NCBI GenBank assembly: GCA_031275255.1
Contig: JAISPA010000010.1
Coordinates: 1 to 12,525, forward strand
DNA length: 12,525 bases
From: Acidaminococcales bacterium
Lineage (GTDB): Bacteria > Bacillota > Negativicutes > Acidaminococcales > JAISLQ01
Direction of reading: 5' to 3'
Position numbers and translations under genes: made by a program. The notes under the pieces were generated by a model, which did no database searches, was not told where the DNA came from, and was given only the letters and a program-made list of their open reading frames with translations. Positions 6,501 through 12,525 of the stretch are shown one piece after another. Position 1 is the stretch's first letter; every line of letters starts with the position of its first letter.

Positions 6501-6534
6501 AAAAACAAAAAAGCCCGCCGACTGTGGGAAGGGC
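6501..6534 (-). terminator. Probable terminator of the three-gene minus-strand unit
   Basis: On the minus strand, just after the stop at 6542, GCCC...GGGC (6534..6513, with possible extra G-C pairs inside an imperfect stem) is followed by TTTTTTGTTTTT (6512..6501). The T-run is strong and the stem is short and interrupted, so the position is convincing and the efficiency uncertain. Confidence 0.6.
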
Positions 6535-6541
6535 AGTATCA

Positions 6542-6928
6542 TTATATAAATATGTCGATCATGCGCTTATAGGCCAGCGACGCCAAGCCGCCCGGGCCAA
6601 GCTGCCCGGCCTGCCTCATTTTGTCCAGCAGGCGGCTGCTGAAATAAGGTTTGGCAATATTCAGCGTGCCGCCGCGCCTGTTTAAATCATCCTGCCAGAG
6701 TTTTTTGGCGTTGCTTGAGATATCGACAATCGCCGCCGGCGAAAAGCCGCCCTTTTTCCCTAAACGGGCGCTCTCGTTGTTTATCCGTTGTATCTCCTCC
6801 GGAGTAAGTACAGAACGCACACGCCCGCGCCCGGAAGAATACACGCCGCCGGAATTGGAATGGCCGCGTTCCATGCTGGAACTGGTTGACGCCGCGGCGT
6901 TTATGCCTGTGGTATTATTGTCCGCCAT
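6542..6928 (-). CDS. Small Ser/Asn/Gly-rich protein of unknown function
   Basis: A 128-residue protein, not recognised. The first 45 residues are rich in Ser, Asn, Gly and Thr and look disordered. The remainder (from about VLTPEEIQRINNESARLG) is compact and charged, with the phrase AIVDISSNAKKLWQDDL and a hydrophobic end, AYKRMIDIFI. The DISxxAxxL phrase recalls short segments in FlgM-like and other small regulatory proteins, but that is too weak to name it. No signal peptide or membrane segment. The start at 6928 is preferred over an in-frame ATG at 6982 because AAGGAG lies 9 nt before it; this places the start 14 nt inside the preceding gene, implying translational coupling. It is the last gene of the unit. 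Confidence 0.7.
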   Translation of the reverse strand: MADNNTTGINAAASTSSSMERGHSNSGGVYSSGRGRVRSVLTPEEIQRINNESARLGKKGGFSPAAIVDISSNAKKLWQDDLNRRGGTLNIAKPYFSSRLLDKMRQAGQLGPGGLASLAYKRMIDIFI

Positions 6929-7517
6929 TGTCCGCGTCTCCTTGCGCCACGATAAGTGTCGGCAATTTGTCCCGGAATTCATCTATGGCGCCGCCGACGC
7001 CATCATTGGCGATTCTTTCGGCGGAAAGAGCGGCGCCCATAATATCTGTTTTGAAATAACGTATTTTCTTTGCCAAATATTTGGCATCAGCCGCGCGATA
7101 GGCCATAAGGTCAATGGATACGCTCACCCGGAGCAATGTTTCGCCGAACGGCCAGCGCGAATGTATGATCGTCTCGTCCAGCTTGTCCGCGATTATGACA
7201 AAAAGCAAATCCGCCGCCGCGCCGCCGGCAATCCGCTTTAAATCCTCCGCCTGGTAATAAGGCGGCTTTTTCCCCAGCGGCGGCAGTTTCCCGCGCAAGG
7301 CTTGCAATAAATCCCGCTGGTCGATTAATTTGTAATCAGGAAAATGAAACCGGCGCCTTACCATTTCCGTCCATAATTTTGAAAAATTTTTATCGGCAAC
7401 ACCGCCGGTACGGTCTAAAATGACAACCGCCACCGGCGAGTCGGCGAAAGCGGAAACGGCGGCCGGGGAGAAAACGCAAAGGCAAACGCAGAGAAACGCT
7501 TTCAGAATATGTTTCAT
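6915..7517 (-). CDS. Exported protein of unknown function
   Basis: A 200-residue protein with a clear signal peptide: MKH, a hydrophobic core to about residue 20, and a probable cut after AFA (residue 25). There is no convincing lipobox. The mature part opens with VAVVILDRTGGVADKNFSKLWTEMVRRRF and continues KLIDQRDLLQAL, then DLKRIAGGAAADLLFVIIADKLDE and LLRVSVSIDLMAYRAADAKYL. This alternation of strands and helices resembles the periplasmic TolB-N/CsgG/LpoB-like fold, in which small domains bind envelope partners; this is a resemblance by eye only. It starts 8 nt after the DnaA-N-like gene and overlaps the next gene by 14 nt, so the three are surely co-transcribed. It probably acts outside the cytoplasmic membrane. 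Confidence 0.75.
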   Translation of the reverse strand: MKHILKAFLCVCLCVFSPAAVSAFADSPVAVVILDRTGGVADKNFSKLWTEMVRRRFHFPDYKLIDQRDLLQALRGKLPPLGKKPPYYQAEDLKRIAGGAAADLLFVIIADKLDETIIHSRWPFGETLLRVSVSIDLMAYRAADAKYLAKKIRYFKTDIMGAALSAERIANDGVGGAIDEFRDKLPTLIVAQGDADNGGQ

Positions 7518-7525
7518 AAGCGCGG

Positions 7526-7870
7526 TTATCCGGTGGAAACCACGCGCACGAACTCAACGCCGAACGCTTCTTCAATCTTCGCCATGAACCTCGCCTCTAT
7601 GTTGGTTTTATGCAGCGCCTTGTCGGTTATCAATAGTACCGTCGTTTCATTGCGCCTGATATTTTGCAGCGTGTTTATATAAAGATCAAAATCGTCATCG
7701 CCGATCAACTTTTTAAGTTTTAATAAGGCGGGCAAAATCTCCGCGCTTTCCTTTTCGACCCGCGCCAGGAGCGGCGTAAAAAATTCGGTAACTACGCGCG
7801 AACTTTGTCTGTCCGCCGGCATGGCGGCCATTTCGTCATGTTCGTCGGGAACCTGAAAGTCTTTTCGCAC
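7526..7870 (-). CDS. Small protein resembling a DnaA N-terminal (DnaA_N-like) domain
   Basis: Predicted 114 residues from a GTG at 7870. The open frame extends to 7999, but that would place the start upstream of the promoter at 7961-7989, so it cannot be used. The GTG has GGGTGAT 6 nt before it, matching the 16S tail outside the usual GGAGG core; an ATG at 7831 is the alternative. The second half, from FFTPLLARVEKES through DFDLYINTLQNIRRNETTVLLITDKALHKTNIEARFMAKIEEAFGVEFVRVV, follows the helix-strand-helix pattern of DnaA domain I, including the F-x-x-Y/W position. No AAA+ or DNA-binding domain follows, so it would be a stand-alone domain, perhaps a DnaA- or helicase-interacting factor. Identification is tentative. 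First gene of the unit. Confidence 0.6.
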   Translation of the reverse strand: MRKDFQVPDEHDEMAAMPADRQSSRVVTEFFTPLLARVEKESAEILPALLKLKKLIGDDDFDLYINTLQNIRRNETTVLLITDKALHKTNIEARFMAKIEEAFGVEFVRVVSTG

Positions 7871-7911
7871 AATCGCATCACCCGCTTTACATATTTTATA
7901 TTTTGCCGTTT

Positions 7912-7947
7912 TTGCCCAAAGGACAATTTTTTTTCTTCTTTGGGCAA
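7912..7947. repeat. 10-bp inverted repeat in the 5' leader of the minus-strand unit
   Basis: TTGCCCAAAG (7912-7921) and CTTTGGGCAA (7938-7947) are exact complements separated by 16 nt containing a T-rich run. It begins about 7 nt after the predicted start of transcription, so it would fold as a hairpin at the very 5' end of the mRNA or act as an operator just downstream of the promoter. On the minus strand the loop, not the flank, is A-rich, so it is not an intrinsic terminator. Confidence 0.75.
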
Positions 7948-7960
7948 TCCATCTGAATAT

Positions 7961-7989
7961 ATTATAAAATTGCGGCGGTGATTTTGCAA
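7961..7989 (-). promoter_or_regulatory. Sigma-70 promoter of the three-gene minus-strand unit
   Basis: TTGCAA (7989..7984) and a perfect TATAAT (7966..7961) are 17 bp apart on the minus strand, with the start near 7954. It decides the gene start below it: the longest open frame begins upstream of this promoter, so translation must start further in. It is divergent from the plus-strand promoter about 40 bp away. Confidence 0.75.
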
Positions 7990-8025
7990 CACAATTCACA
8001 AATCAGAGCGGCTGTTGCGCAATTA

Positions 8026-8034
8026 TGGTAAAAT
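8026..8034 (+). promoter_or_regulatory. Extended -10 promoter candidate for the HlyC/CorC gene
   Basis: TGG followed by TAAAAT (8029-8034) matches an extended -10 element. No good -35 lies at the right distance, as is usual for extended -10 promoters. Transcription would start near 8041 and give a leader of about 145 nt. Confidence 0.45.
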
Positions 8035-8109
8035 ATTCCCAAGAAGGTTATGTCATTTTACGCCGCGAGACGCAAAAGCGCAACCTTACGCCACTTCAGG
8101 CGGCGGGGT

Positions 8110-8140
8110 GACAGCGCGGGCAAAGGGCCGCAAAGCTGTC
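8110..8140 (+). other. Hairpin in the leader of the HlyC/CorC gene
   Basis: GACAGC and GCGG (8110-8119) pair with CCGC (8128-8131) and GCTGTC (8135-8140) around an 8-nt loop, with AAA bulged out: ten pairs. A smaller CGCC/GGCG hairpin precedes it. No T-run follows, and I could not match the leader to a known riboswitch (manganese, magnesium, c-di-AMP and c-di-GMP classes considered from memory). It may be regulatory or simply structured. Confidence 0.4.
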
Positions 8141-8186
8141 GGCGAATATTTTTGCCGCGCGGTAACGCTAAAAGGAGGAGTGGCCT

Positions 8187-9530
8187 ATAAACGGCCTGAG
8201 TATTTTCAGCGTATTTTTCAATATCCTGGCGGTATTTTTGCTTGTCGGCCTGAACGGTTTTTTTGTGGCGGCGGAATTTTCTATGGTCAAAGTCCGCGCG
8301 GGAAGGTTGGATACGCTGGCGCGGGAGGGAAATCGTCAGGCGCGTTACGCCCGCGCTGTTACCGAAAGCATGGACGCTTACCTGTCGGCCTGCCAACTGG
8401 GTATAACCCTGGCCTCGCTCGGGCTTGGCTGGATCGGAGAGCCGGCGGTCGCCCACATGATAGCGCCGCTGCTCTATGATTTCGGGCTGCCGGCCAGCGC
8501 CGTAGGCAGCATAGCTTTTATCGCCGCTTTTTCCATTATTACCGCTTTGCATATAATATTGGGGGAACTGATGCCCAAAACGCTGTCAATCCAAATGGCG
8601 GAAGATGTAACGCTTTTTACCGCCATGCCGCTGACCGCTTTTTACAAGGTAATGTATCCTTTTATCTGGCTGCTCAACACTTTATCAAACAAGCTGCTCG
8701 CGGCGATCGGCGTAAAAATAGACGCGCCGCGCGAGGCGGCTCATTCCGACGAAGAACTGCGGCAGCTCTTTGAGGAAAGCCACAAACGCGGGCTGATCGA
8801 TCAGACGGAAATGTCCCTGATGGATAACGTGATTGACTTTTCCGACCGCACGGCCAGAGAGATCATGATCCCGCGCACGGAAATGATCTGCCTTTATACC
8901 AGTAACAGTTTTGAGGAAAATCTGGAAATAGCCCTGCGCGAACAGCTTACCAGATTTCCCGTATGCGGCACGGACAAAGACAATATCATCGGGTTCGTCC
9001 ACAGCAAAGATATTCTGTATATGCTGGCCAAACAAACCAAAAAAGAGATAAATTCCCTTATCAGGCCGCTGAACACGGTGCCGGAAACATTGTGCATTTC
9101 CGAGCTTTTTAAGCAGATGCAAAAAGAACGCGCGCAAATAGTGCTTTTGATCGACGAATACGGCGGTACGGCCGGCATAGTAACCCTTGAGGACATTGTC
9201 GAAGAAGTTTTCGGCGAAATCCAGGATGAATTTGACGAGGAAAGAGAACCTATTGAGGAAATCCCTGAAGGTTACTCGGTGGACGGCCTGGTGCTGGTTG
9301 AAGATATAAACAGTCTTCTGGAACTGGAGCTGGACACAGAGGCGGCCGACACCATCGGCGGCTGGCTTTACTGCCAGATAGGCGTTGACCCCGTGCCGGG
9401 GCAAACATTCCCGTGCGGCGGTTATCAATTTGAAGTCGCGGAAGTCGTCAATTTACGCATAGTCCGCGTTAAAATCAAAAAGCAGCCTGAGCAGCCGGAC
9501 GAGGACGCGGCGTCTCCCCTGCGGCGTTAA
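8187..9530 (+). CDS. HlyC/CorC-family (CNNM-type) membrane protein with CBS pair, probable AUA start
   Basis: About 447 residues. Domains in order: a DUF21/CNNM transmembrane domain (about 1-205) with the conserved LNGFFVAAEFSMVKVR and GELMPKTLSIQ; two CBS domains (about 225-350), including MIPRTEM, FPVCGTDKDNIIGFVHSKDIL and VLLIDEYGGTAGIVTLEDIVEEVFGE; and a C-terminal CorC_HlyC domain (about 365-440). The family is linked to magnesium or other cation efflux and homeostasis in the inner membrane; hemolysin is a historical name. The first ATG/GTG/TTG in frame is the TTG at 8238, which would cut the first membrane helix in half and has no ribosome site. A perfect AAAGGAGG ends at 8178, 8 nt before an in-frame ATA at 8187, giving the full helix (NGLSIFSVFFNILAVFLLVG). 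I therefore place the start at ATA. Confidence 0.9.
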   Translation: MNGLSIFSVFFNILAVFLLVGLNGFFVAAEFSMVKVRAGRLDTLAREGNRQARYARAVTESMDAYLSACQLGITLASLGLGWIGEPAVAHMIAPLLYDFGLPASAVGSIAFIAAFSIITALHIILGELMPKTLSIQMAEDVTLFTAMPLTAFYKVMYPFIWLLNTLSNKLLAAIGVKIDAPREAAHSDEELRQLFEESHKRGLIDQTEMSLMDNVIDFSDRTAREIMIPRTEMICLYTSNSFEENLEIALREQLTRFPVCGTDKDNIIGFVHSKDILYMLAKQTKKEINSLIRPLNTVPETLCISELFKQMQKERAQIVLLIDEYGGTAGIVTLEDIVEEVFGEIQDEFDEEREPIEEIPEGYSVDGLVLVEDINSLLELELDTEAADTIGGWLYCQIGVDPVPGQTFPCGGYQFEVAEVVNLRIVRVKIKKQPEQPDEDAASPLRR

Positions 9531-9565
9531 ACGGTTAAGCAGCAATACTTTTTTCTACAGACGCC

Positions 9566-9589
9566 CACAAAAAATACTTTTTTTTTGTG
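9566..9589. repeat. 9-bp A/T-rich inverted repeat before rpoN
   Basis: CACAAAAAA (9566-9574) and TTTTTTGTG (9581-9589) are exact complements with a 6-nt loop. The repeat ends next to the rpoN -10, covering where a -35 would lie. It could be a weak terminator for the HlyC/CorC gene or an operator; the weak A-T stem makes a terminator less likely. Confidence 0.5.
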
Positions 9590-9596
9590 ATATAAT
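9588..9596 (+). promoter_or_regulatory. Extended -10 promoter of rpoN
   Basis: TGA followed by a perfect TATAAT (9591-9596) is an extended -10 element. The matching -35 position (9568-9573, CAAAAA) is poor. Transcription would start near 9603, leaving a leader of about 36 nt before the rpoN ATG. Confidence 0.6.
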
Positions 9597-9638
9597 GAAA
9601 ATATCAGATTTTTCAATAATATTTCCGGACGTATTTTT

Positions 9639-10943
9639 ATGAGTATATTGAAACTGGAAATATCGCAAAAGCTGAATATGACACAGCAGCTTGTTCAGGC
9701 CGTCGCTATCCTCGCCATGTCGGGACAAGAGCTGACCGAATTGCTCAACAAAGAAGTGCTGGAAAATCCGGTGCTGGAATTTGCCGACAGCGCACCGGCC
9801 CAGCTTGAGGAGCGCTGGCCGCAGGGTTACAGCCAAAATTCTCAGGCCGGCGAGACCCTTTACTCTTTGGCCAGGCAAAATATCAGCCTGCAGGATTATC
9901 TCACGCAGCAAATCGCCCTGAACGTAAAGACCGCCGCCGAAAAGGCCATAGCCGAATATATTATCGGCTCGCTGAACACAAGCGGCTATCTTGAGCAACC
10001 GCTTGACCGCATAGCGGAAAAGTTCAATACTACCAGGCAAGCCGTAAACAATGTGCGAAAAGCCATACAGGATATGGAACCGCCCGGCTTCGCCTCCCTG
10101 AACATAGCCGAATTCCTGCTCCTGCAATTGAACAAAAAGGCGGACTGCGCCGAGGTCATTCTGGCTAAGGCCATAGTGCGCGAACATTTGGCCGCGCTGG
10201 CGCAAAGAGATTTTGAAAGCATCGCCATGGCGACCGGCAGCAGCCTGCCGGCAGTAACGGCGGCGGTCGGCGTCATCAAGCAGCTGAATCCCCGTCCGGT
10301 CAACGGCTGGCTGGAAGACGCCGAGACGCAGTACATAACGCCTGATATAATTATCCGGAAAACAGAAAACAAGTTCGTTGTGTTCCTAAACCCAATATAC
10401 CTGCGCACCCTGCGCATACAGGACGAATACGCCCTCCTGCGAAAAAATGTTGACAAGGAAACAAGAAAATATATCAATAAAAACCTGCGCTCGGCGCAAT
10501 GGATCATTCAGTGTTTGGAGCAACGCGAAAAAACCCTGCGCAAGATCAGCGAAATCATCGTCGAACTGCAGCATGGCTTTCTGGAATCCGGTTTTATTCA
10601 CCTGCGCCCGCTCACCTTACGGGAGGTAGCCCGCATAGCCGCCGTGCACGAATCCACGGTAAGCCGCGCGATCAGCGGCAAGTACGCCCAGACGCCGCAC
10701 GGCTCCATCCCTCTCAAAGCTTTCTTTCCGGCCGGTATAAACACCAATTCCGGCCATAAAATTAATTTCGCCCAAATAAAAAAGCGCATAGCGGAAATAG
10801 CCAAATCCGAAACCGGCATAAGCGACAAAAAAATGGCCGACCTGCTGGCGCAGGAAGGTATCATGATCGCCCGCCGCACTGTTGCCAAATACCGCGAAAC
10901 TCTCGGCATAGAGCCTTCTTTCGTCAGAAAAAAGCAGACTTGA
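9639..10943 (+). CDS. rpoN: RNA polymerase sigma-54 factor (RpoN/SigL)
   Basis: A 434-residue sigma-54, about the length of the short Firmicute SigL. Region I is the Gln/Leu-rich activator-responsive segment (LEISQKLNMTQQLVQAVAILAMSGQELTELLNKE). The core-binding region follows. A helix-turn-helix lies at LTLREVARIAAVHESTVSRAISGKYAQTPHG (about 325-355), and the diagnostic RpoN box ARRTVAKYRE is at 411-420. It directs RNA polymerase to -24/-12 promoters together with AAA+ enhancer-binding activators. The acidic region II seems very short, as in Gram-positive relatives. The ATG at 9639 lacks a Shine-Dalgarno; the bases before it are mainly T with a GGAC 12-15 nt upstream, so initiation may be weak or leader-driven. 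Its stop codon overlaps the -35 of the tyrS promoter. Confidence 0.98.
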   Translation: MSILKLEISQKLNMTQQLVQAVAILAMSGQELTELLNKEVLENPVLEFADSAPAQLEERWPQGYSQNSQAGETLYSLARQNISLQDYLTQQIALNVKTAAEKAIAEYIIGSLNTSGYLEQPLDRIAEKFNTTRQAVNNVRKAIQDMEPPGFASLNIAEFLLLQLNKKADCAEVILAKAIVREHLAALAQRDFESIAMATGSSLPAVTAAVGVIKQLNPRPVNGWLEDAETQYITPDIIIRKTENKFVVFLNPIYLRTLRIQDEYALLRKNVDKETRKYINKNLRSAQWIIQCLEQREKTLRKISEIIVELQHGFLESGFIHLRPLTLREVARIAAVHESTVSRAISGKYAQTPHGSIPLKAFFPAGINTNSGHKINFAQIKKRIAEIAKSETGISDKKMADLLAQEGIMIARRTVAKYRETLGIEPSFVRKKQT

Positions 10944-10968
10944 CAGGCGCGCCGGTTCGCTATATATT
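10940..10968 (+). promoter_or_regulatory. Strong sigma-70 promoter of tyrS, overlapping the end of rpoN
   Basis: A perfect TTGACA (10940-10945) and TATATT (10963-10968) are exactly 17 bp apart, the best promoter match on the plus strand of this window. The -35 begins one base before the TGA of rpoN and covers it. Start of transcription near 10975 gives a tyrS leader of about 275 nt, long enough for regulation. Confidence 0.8.
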
Positions 10969-11000
10969 TTATATATATTTTAACACTGAATCAACCCTCT

Positions 11001-11127
11001 CCGGCGGGGCAAGTTTGTCCTTTCGAGGATAAGTCCGCCCTAAGACCCACTCTTATACAGGCAACGGGTTGTTGACTGGATGAAAGCCCGTTCGCCCCGG
11101 CCGGGTTCAGGCGTCCGGCCTTTTTTT
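11001..11127 (+). promoter_or_regulatory. Riboswitch-like leader RNA of tyrS with switchable terminator
   Basis: Three hairpins lie in a row: TTTGTCCT/AGGATAAG with a TTCG loop (11014-11033, one terminal wobble and one internal); TAAGA/TCTTA (11041-11055); and ACGGGTT/AGCCCGT (11064-11070 with 11085-11091). They are enclosed by a long-range helix, CCGGCGGGGC (11001-11010) with GCCCC-G-GCCGG (11094-11104), ten pairs and one bulged G. The 3' strand of that helix is the 5' arm of the terminator at 11099-11120. Forming the helix would break the terminator and permit tyrS expression. The alternative GGCGG/CCGCC pair (11003-11007 with 11035-11039) breaks the helix and frees the terminator. Firmicute tyrS genes usually use a T-box, but the diagnostic GGTGGNACCGCG-type sequence is absent. 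The signal sensed is unknown. Found by eye, not computed. Confidence 0.55.
11099..11127 (+). terminator. Intrinsic terminator within the tyrS leader
   Basis: GGCCGG (11099-11104) and CCGGCC (11115-11120) form a 6-bp all-GC stem, with possible wobble pairs inside the loop, followed by seven T (11121-11127). It lies about 125 nt upstream of the tyrS ATG and between the tyrS promoter and the gene, so it must be regulatory (attenuation), or mark the 3' end of a separate small RNA. Confidence 0.8.
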
Positions 11128-11219
11128 CGCCGAAGCGAAAAAATCTGTTTTCTCGGCGACTATCAATGCCGCAGACGTTTCGCCCTTTTTCATGATTGGC
11201 CGGGATCGTGGAAAGGGCG
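11122..11219 (+). other. Further hairpins between the terminator and tyrS
   Basis: TTTTTTCGC (11122-11130) and GCGAAAAAA (11135-11143) form nine pairs around a CGAA loop and use the terminator's own U-run, so this hairpin could compete with termination. CGCCCTTT (11181-11188) and AAAGGGCG (11212-11219) form another perfect 8-bp stem. The ribosome site GGAGG (11241-11245) remains outside both. Confidence 0.5.
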
Positions 11220-11251
11220 TTCATTATTTAAAACAACGCAGGAGGTTGCCG

Positions 11252-12472
11252 ATGTCAGCGCTTGACATACTGAAAGAACGCGGATTTATCAAACAATTAT
11301 CCCACGAAGAGGAAATCGCCGGACTGCTGGAAAAGGAAAAAATTACTTTTTATATCGGTTTTGACCCGACGGCGGACAGCCTGCACATAGGGCATTTCAT
11401 CGCGCTCATGTCCATGGCGCACATGCAAAAAGCCGGACACCGCCCTATCTGCCTCTTGGGCGGCGGTACCGCCATGGTGGGAGACCCCAGCGGCAAGGAC
11501 AACATGCGCCGCATTATGAGCAAAGAGGAAATAAACCGCAACGCCGGATGTTTTAAAAAACAGATGGCCAAATTCATTGACTTTGAAAACGGCCGAGCGA
11601 TCATGGAAAACAACGCCGAGTGGCTGTTGGATCTTAACTATATCAATTTCCTGCGGGAAGTCGGCGTGCATTTTTCCGTCAACCGTATGCTCTCAGCCGA
11701 ATGTTTCAAACAACGCATGGAAAAAGGGCTGTCTTTTTTTGAATTCAATTACATGCTCATGCAGGCATACGATTTTCTTGAACTTTACCGCCGTTACGGC
11801 TGCGTGCTGCAAATGGGCGGCGACGACCAATGGTCAAATCTTTTGGCCGGGGTTGAACTTATCCGCAAAAAGGAAAGCGCCGGCGCTTTTTGCCTGACTT
11901 CTAAATTGCTGACAACCAGCGAAGGCAAAAAAATGGGCAAAACAGAAAAAGGCGCGTTGTGGCTGGATGCGGAAAAAACTTCTCCTTATGACTTTTATCA
12001 GTACTGGCGCAATATAGACGACGCCGATGTAATGGAATGCCTGGCCCTGCTCACCTGGCTGCCGATGGACGAAGTGCGCCGCCTGGGGGCGCTCCGCGAC
12101 AAAGAAATAAATTGCGCAAAAAAAATCCTGGCTTTTGAAGTAACCAGTCTTGTGCACGGCGCGCCGGAAGCCAAAAAAGCGGCCGGAGCCGCCGAAGCGC
12201 TCTTTGGCGCGGGCGGCGGCCTGGAAAACGTGCCGACGGTTTTTATTGCCAAACAGCAGAGAGAAGGGAAAATCGCGGACGTTCTGGCGGCCGCCGGCAT
12301 AACCGCCAGCAAAGGCGAAGCCAGGCGGCTGATCGCCGGCGGCGGTCTTTACGTCGGCGAGGAAAAAATCACCGACCAGGAAGCCGTGTTCATCCCGGCC
12401 ATGTTCGACGGCGACGGCAGCCTCCTGCTGCGCAAAGGCAAAAAAACCTATCACCGGATAATTGTGAAGTGA
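11252..12472 (+). CDS. tyrS: Tyrosyl-tRNA synthetase
   Basis: A 406-residue class I tyrosyl-tRNA synthetase that charges tRNA-Tyr with tyrosine using ATP, in the cytoplasm. It has the HIGH motif (SLHIGHF, H45-H48), the tyrosine-pocket region [12 protein letters not shown] (168-179) followed by [11 protein letters not shown] (186-196), the KMSKS-loop variant KMGKT (227-231) and a C-terminal S4 RNA-binding domain (about 340-406: [29 protein letters not shown]). Length and motifs are complete. The ATG at 11252 is chosen because AGGAGG lies 6 nt upstream; an open frame extends 20 codons further up but has no ribosome site there. Expression is probably controlled by the strong promoter at 10940 and the terminator-bearing leader. 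Confidence 0.98.
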   Translation: MSALDILKERGFIKQLSHEEEIAGLLEKEKITFYIGFDPTADSLHIGHFIALMSMAHMQKAGHRPICLLGGGTAMVGDPSGKDNMRRIMSKEEINRNAGCFKKQMAKFIDFENGRAIMENNAEWLLDLNYINFLREVGVHFSVNRMLSAECFKQRMEKGLSFFEFNYMLMQAYDFLELYRRYGCVLQMGGDDQWSNLLAGVELIRKKESAGAFCLTSKLLTTSEGKKMGKTEKGALWLDAEKTSPYDFYQYWRNIDDADVMECLALLTWLPMDEVRRLGALRDKEINCAKKILAFEVTSLVHGAPEAKKAAGAAEALFGAGGGLENVPTVFIAKQQREGKIADVLAAAGITASKGEARRLIAGGGLYVGEEKITDQEAVFIPAMFDGDGSLLLRKGKKTYHRIIVK

Positions 12473-12474
12473 CG

Positions 12475-12525
12475 ATGCCCGCGCCTGCCGGCAAGGAAAG
12501 GCGTCAGGGCGGCGGACAGTCCTAC
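12475..12525 (+). CDS. Possible start of a further gene, cut by the window end
   Basis: An ATG two bases after the tyrS stop opens 17 codons (MPAPAGKERRQGGGQSY) that run off the window. The composition (Pro, Gly, Arg, Gln) would suit a cytoplasmic tail or a flexible N-terminus. The ribosome site is weak (GAAGTG), so this may be only chance. No function can be assigned. Confidence 0.3.
   Translation, partial: MPAPAGKERRQGGGQSY

Noticed and set aside
7871..7999. N-terminal extension of the DnaA-N-like gene
   Set aside because: It would start upstream of the unit's own promoter and includes the promoter and leader hairpin as coding sequence.
8041..8186. Known metal or second-messenger riboswitch before the HlyC/CorC gene
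   Set aside because: A few short similarities to c-di-GMP and c-di-AMP classes were considered, but the order and spacing of conserved bases do not fit.
8015..8479. 154-codon plus-strand open frame across the HlyC/CorC leader
   Set aside because: Out of frame with the clear membrane protein, no domain, rich in residues expected from GC-rich shadow reading.
10991..11251. T-box riboswitch upstream of tyrS
   Set aside because: Expected in Firmicutes, but neither the conserved T-box sequence nor a recognisable specifier stem is present, so the leader is described by its visible structure only.

Overview
Organism. The sequence looks like a bacterial chromosome of middling GC. The HlyC/CorC-type membrane protein, the compact sigma-54 and the KMGKT-type tyrosyl-tRNA synthetase resemble Firmicutes versions. 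A GDP-mannose/glycan locus and an exported protein sit beside them. I tentatively favour a diderm Firmicute (Negativicutes-like), but this rests on protein character alone; no rRNA or marker gene is present.

Layout. (1) 104-5852, minus strand: a five-gene surface-glycan cluster, transcribed leftward in the order GT-B glycosyltransferase, GT4 glycosyltransferase, FkbM methyltransferase, ManC, APH-fold phosphotransferase. Two genes carry simple sequence repeats of the contingency-locus kind: a G11 tract in the glycine loop of the phosphotransferase, and about 9.6 copies of a 5-bp unit at the 3' end of the methyltransferase. (2) 5853-6541, no convincing protein gene. It holds GC-rich hairpins, a 185-bp MITE-like segment bounded by 26-bp inverted repeats, a plus-strand terminator, and a minus-strand structured RNA candidate with a near-consensus promoter and a 6S-like fold. 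(3) 6542-7870, minus strand: a tightly packed three-gene unit (DnaA-N-like small protein, exported protein, small Ser/Asn/Gly-rich protein) with its own promoter and an inverted repeat at the start of the transcript. (4) 8026-12525, plus strand: a HlyC/CorC (CNNM-type) protein that seems to start at AUA, rpoN (sigma-54) and tyrS, followed by a possible new gene running off the window.

How it works together. ManC makes GDP-mannose. The two glycosyltransferases and the methyltransferase probably build and cap a surface glycan, and the phosphotransferase may decorate it. The two repeats would let single cells switch or alter those last decorating steps. No polymerase, flippase or ABC exporter is in the window, so the cluster is incomplete here. 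The plus-strand genes are housekeeping genes, each with its own promoter-like sequence.

Most interesting. The tyrS leader (about 275 nt) has no recognisable T-box. Instead, three hairpins are enclosed by a long-range helix whose 3' strand is also the 5' arm of an intrinsic terminator. This is the layout of a terminator-controlling riboswitch or leader RNA and may be undescribed. The 6S-like RNA, the MITE-like element and the paired repeat tracts in the glycan genes are the other strong leads. All folds were found by eye; none has been computed.
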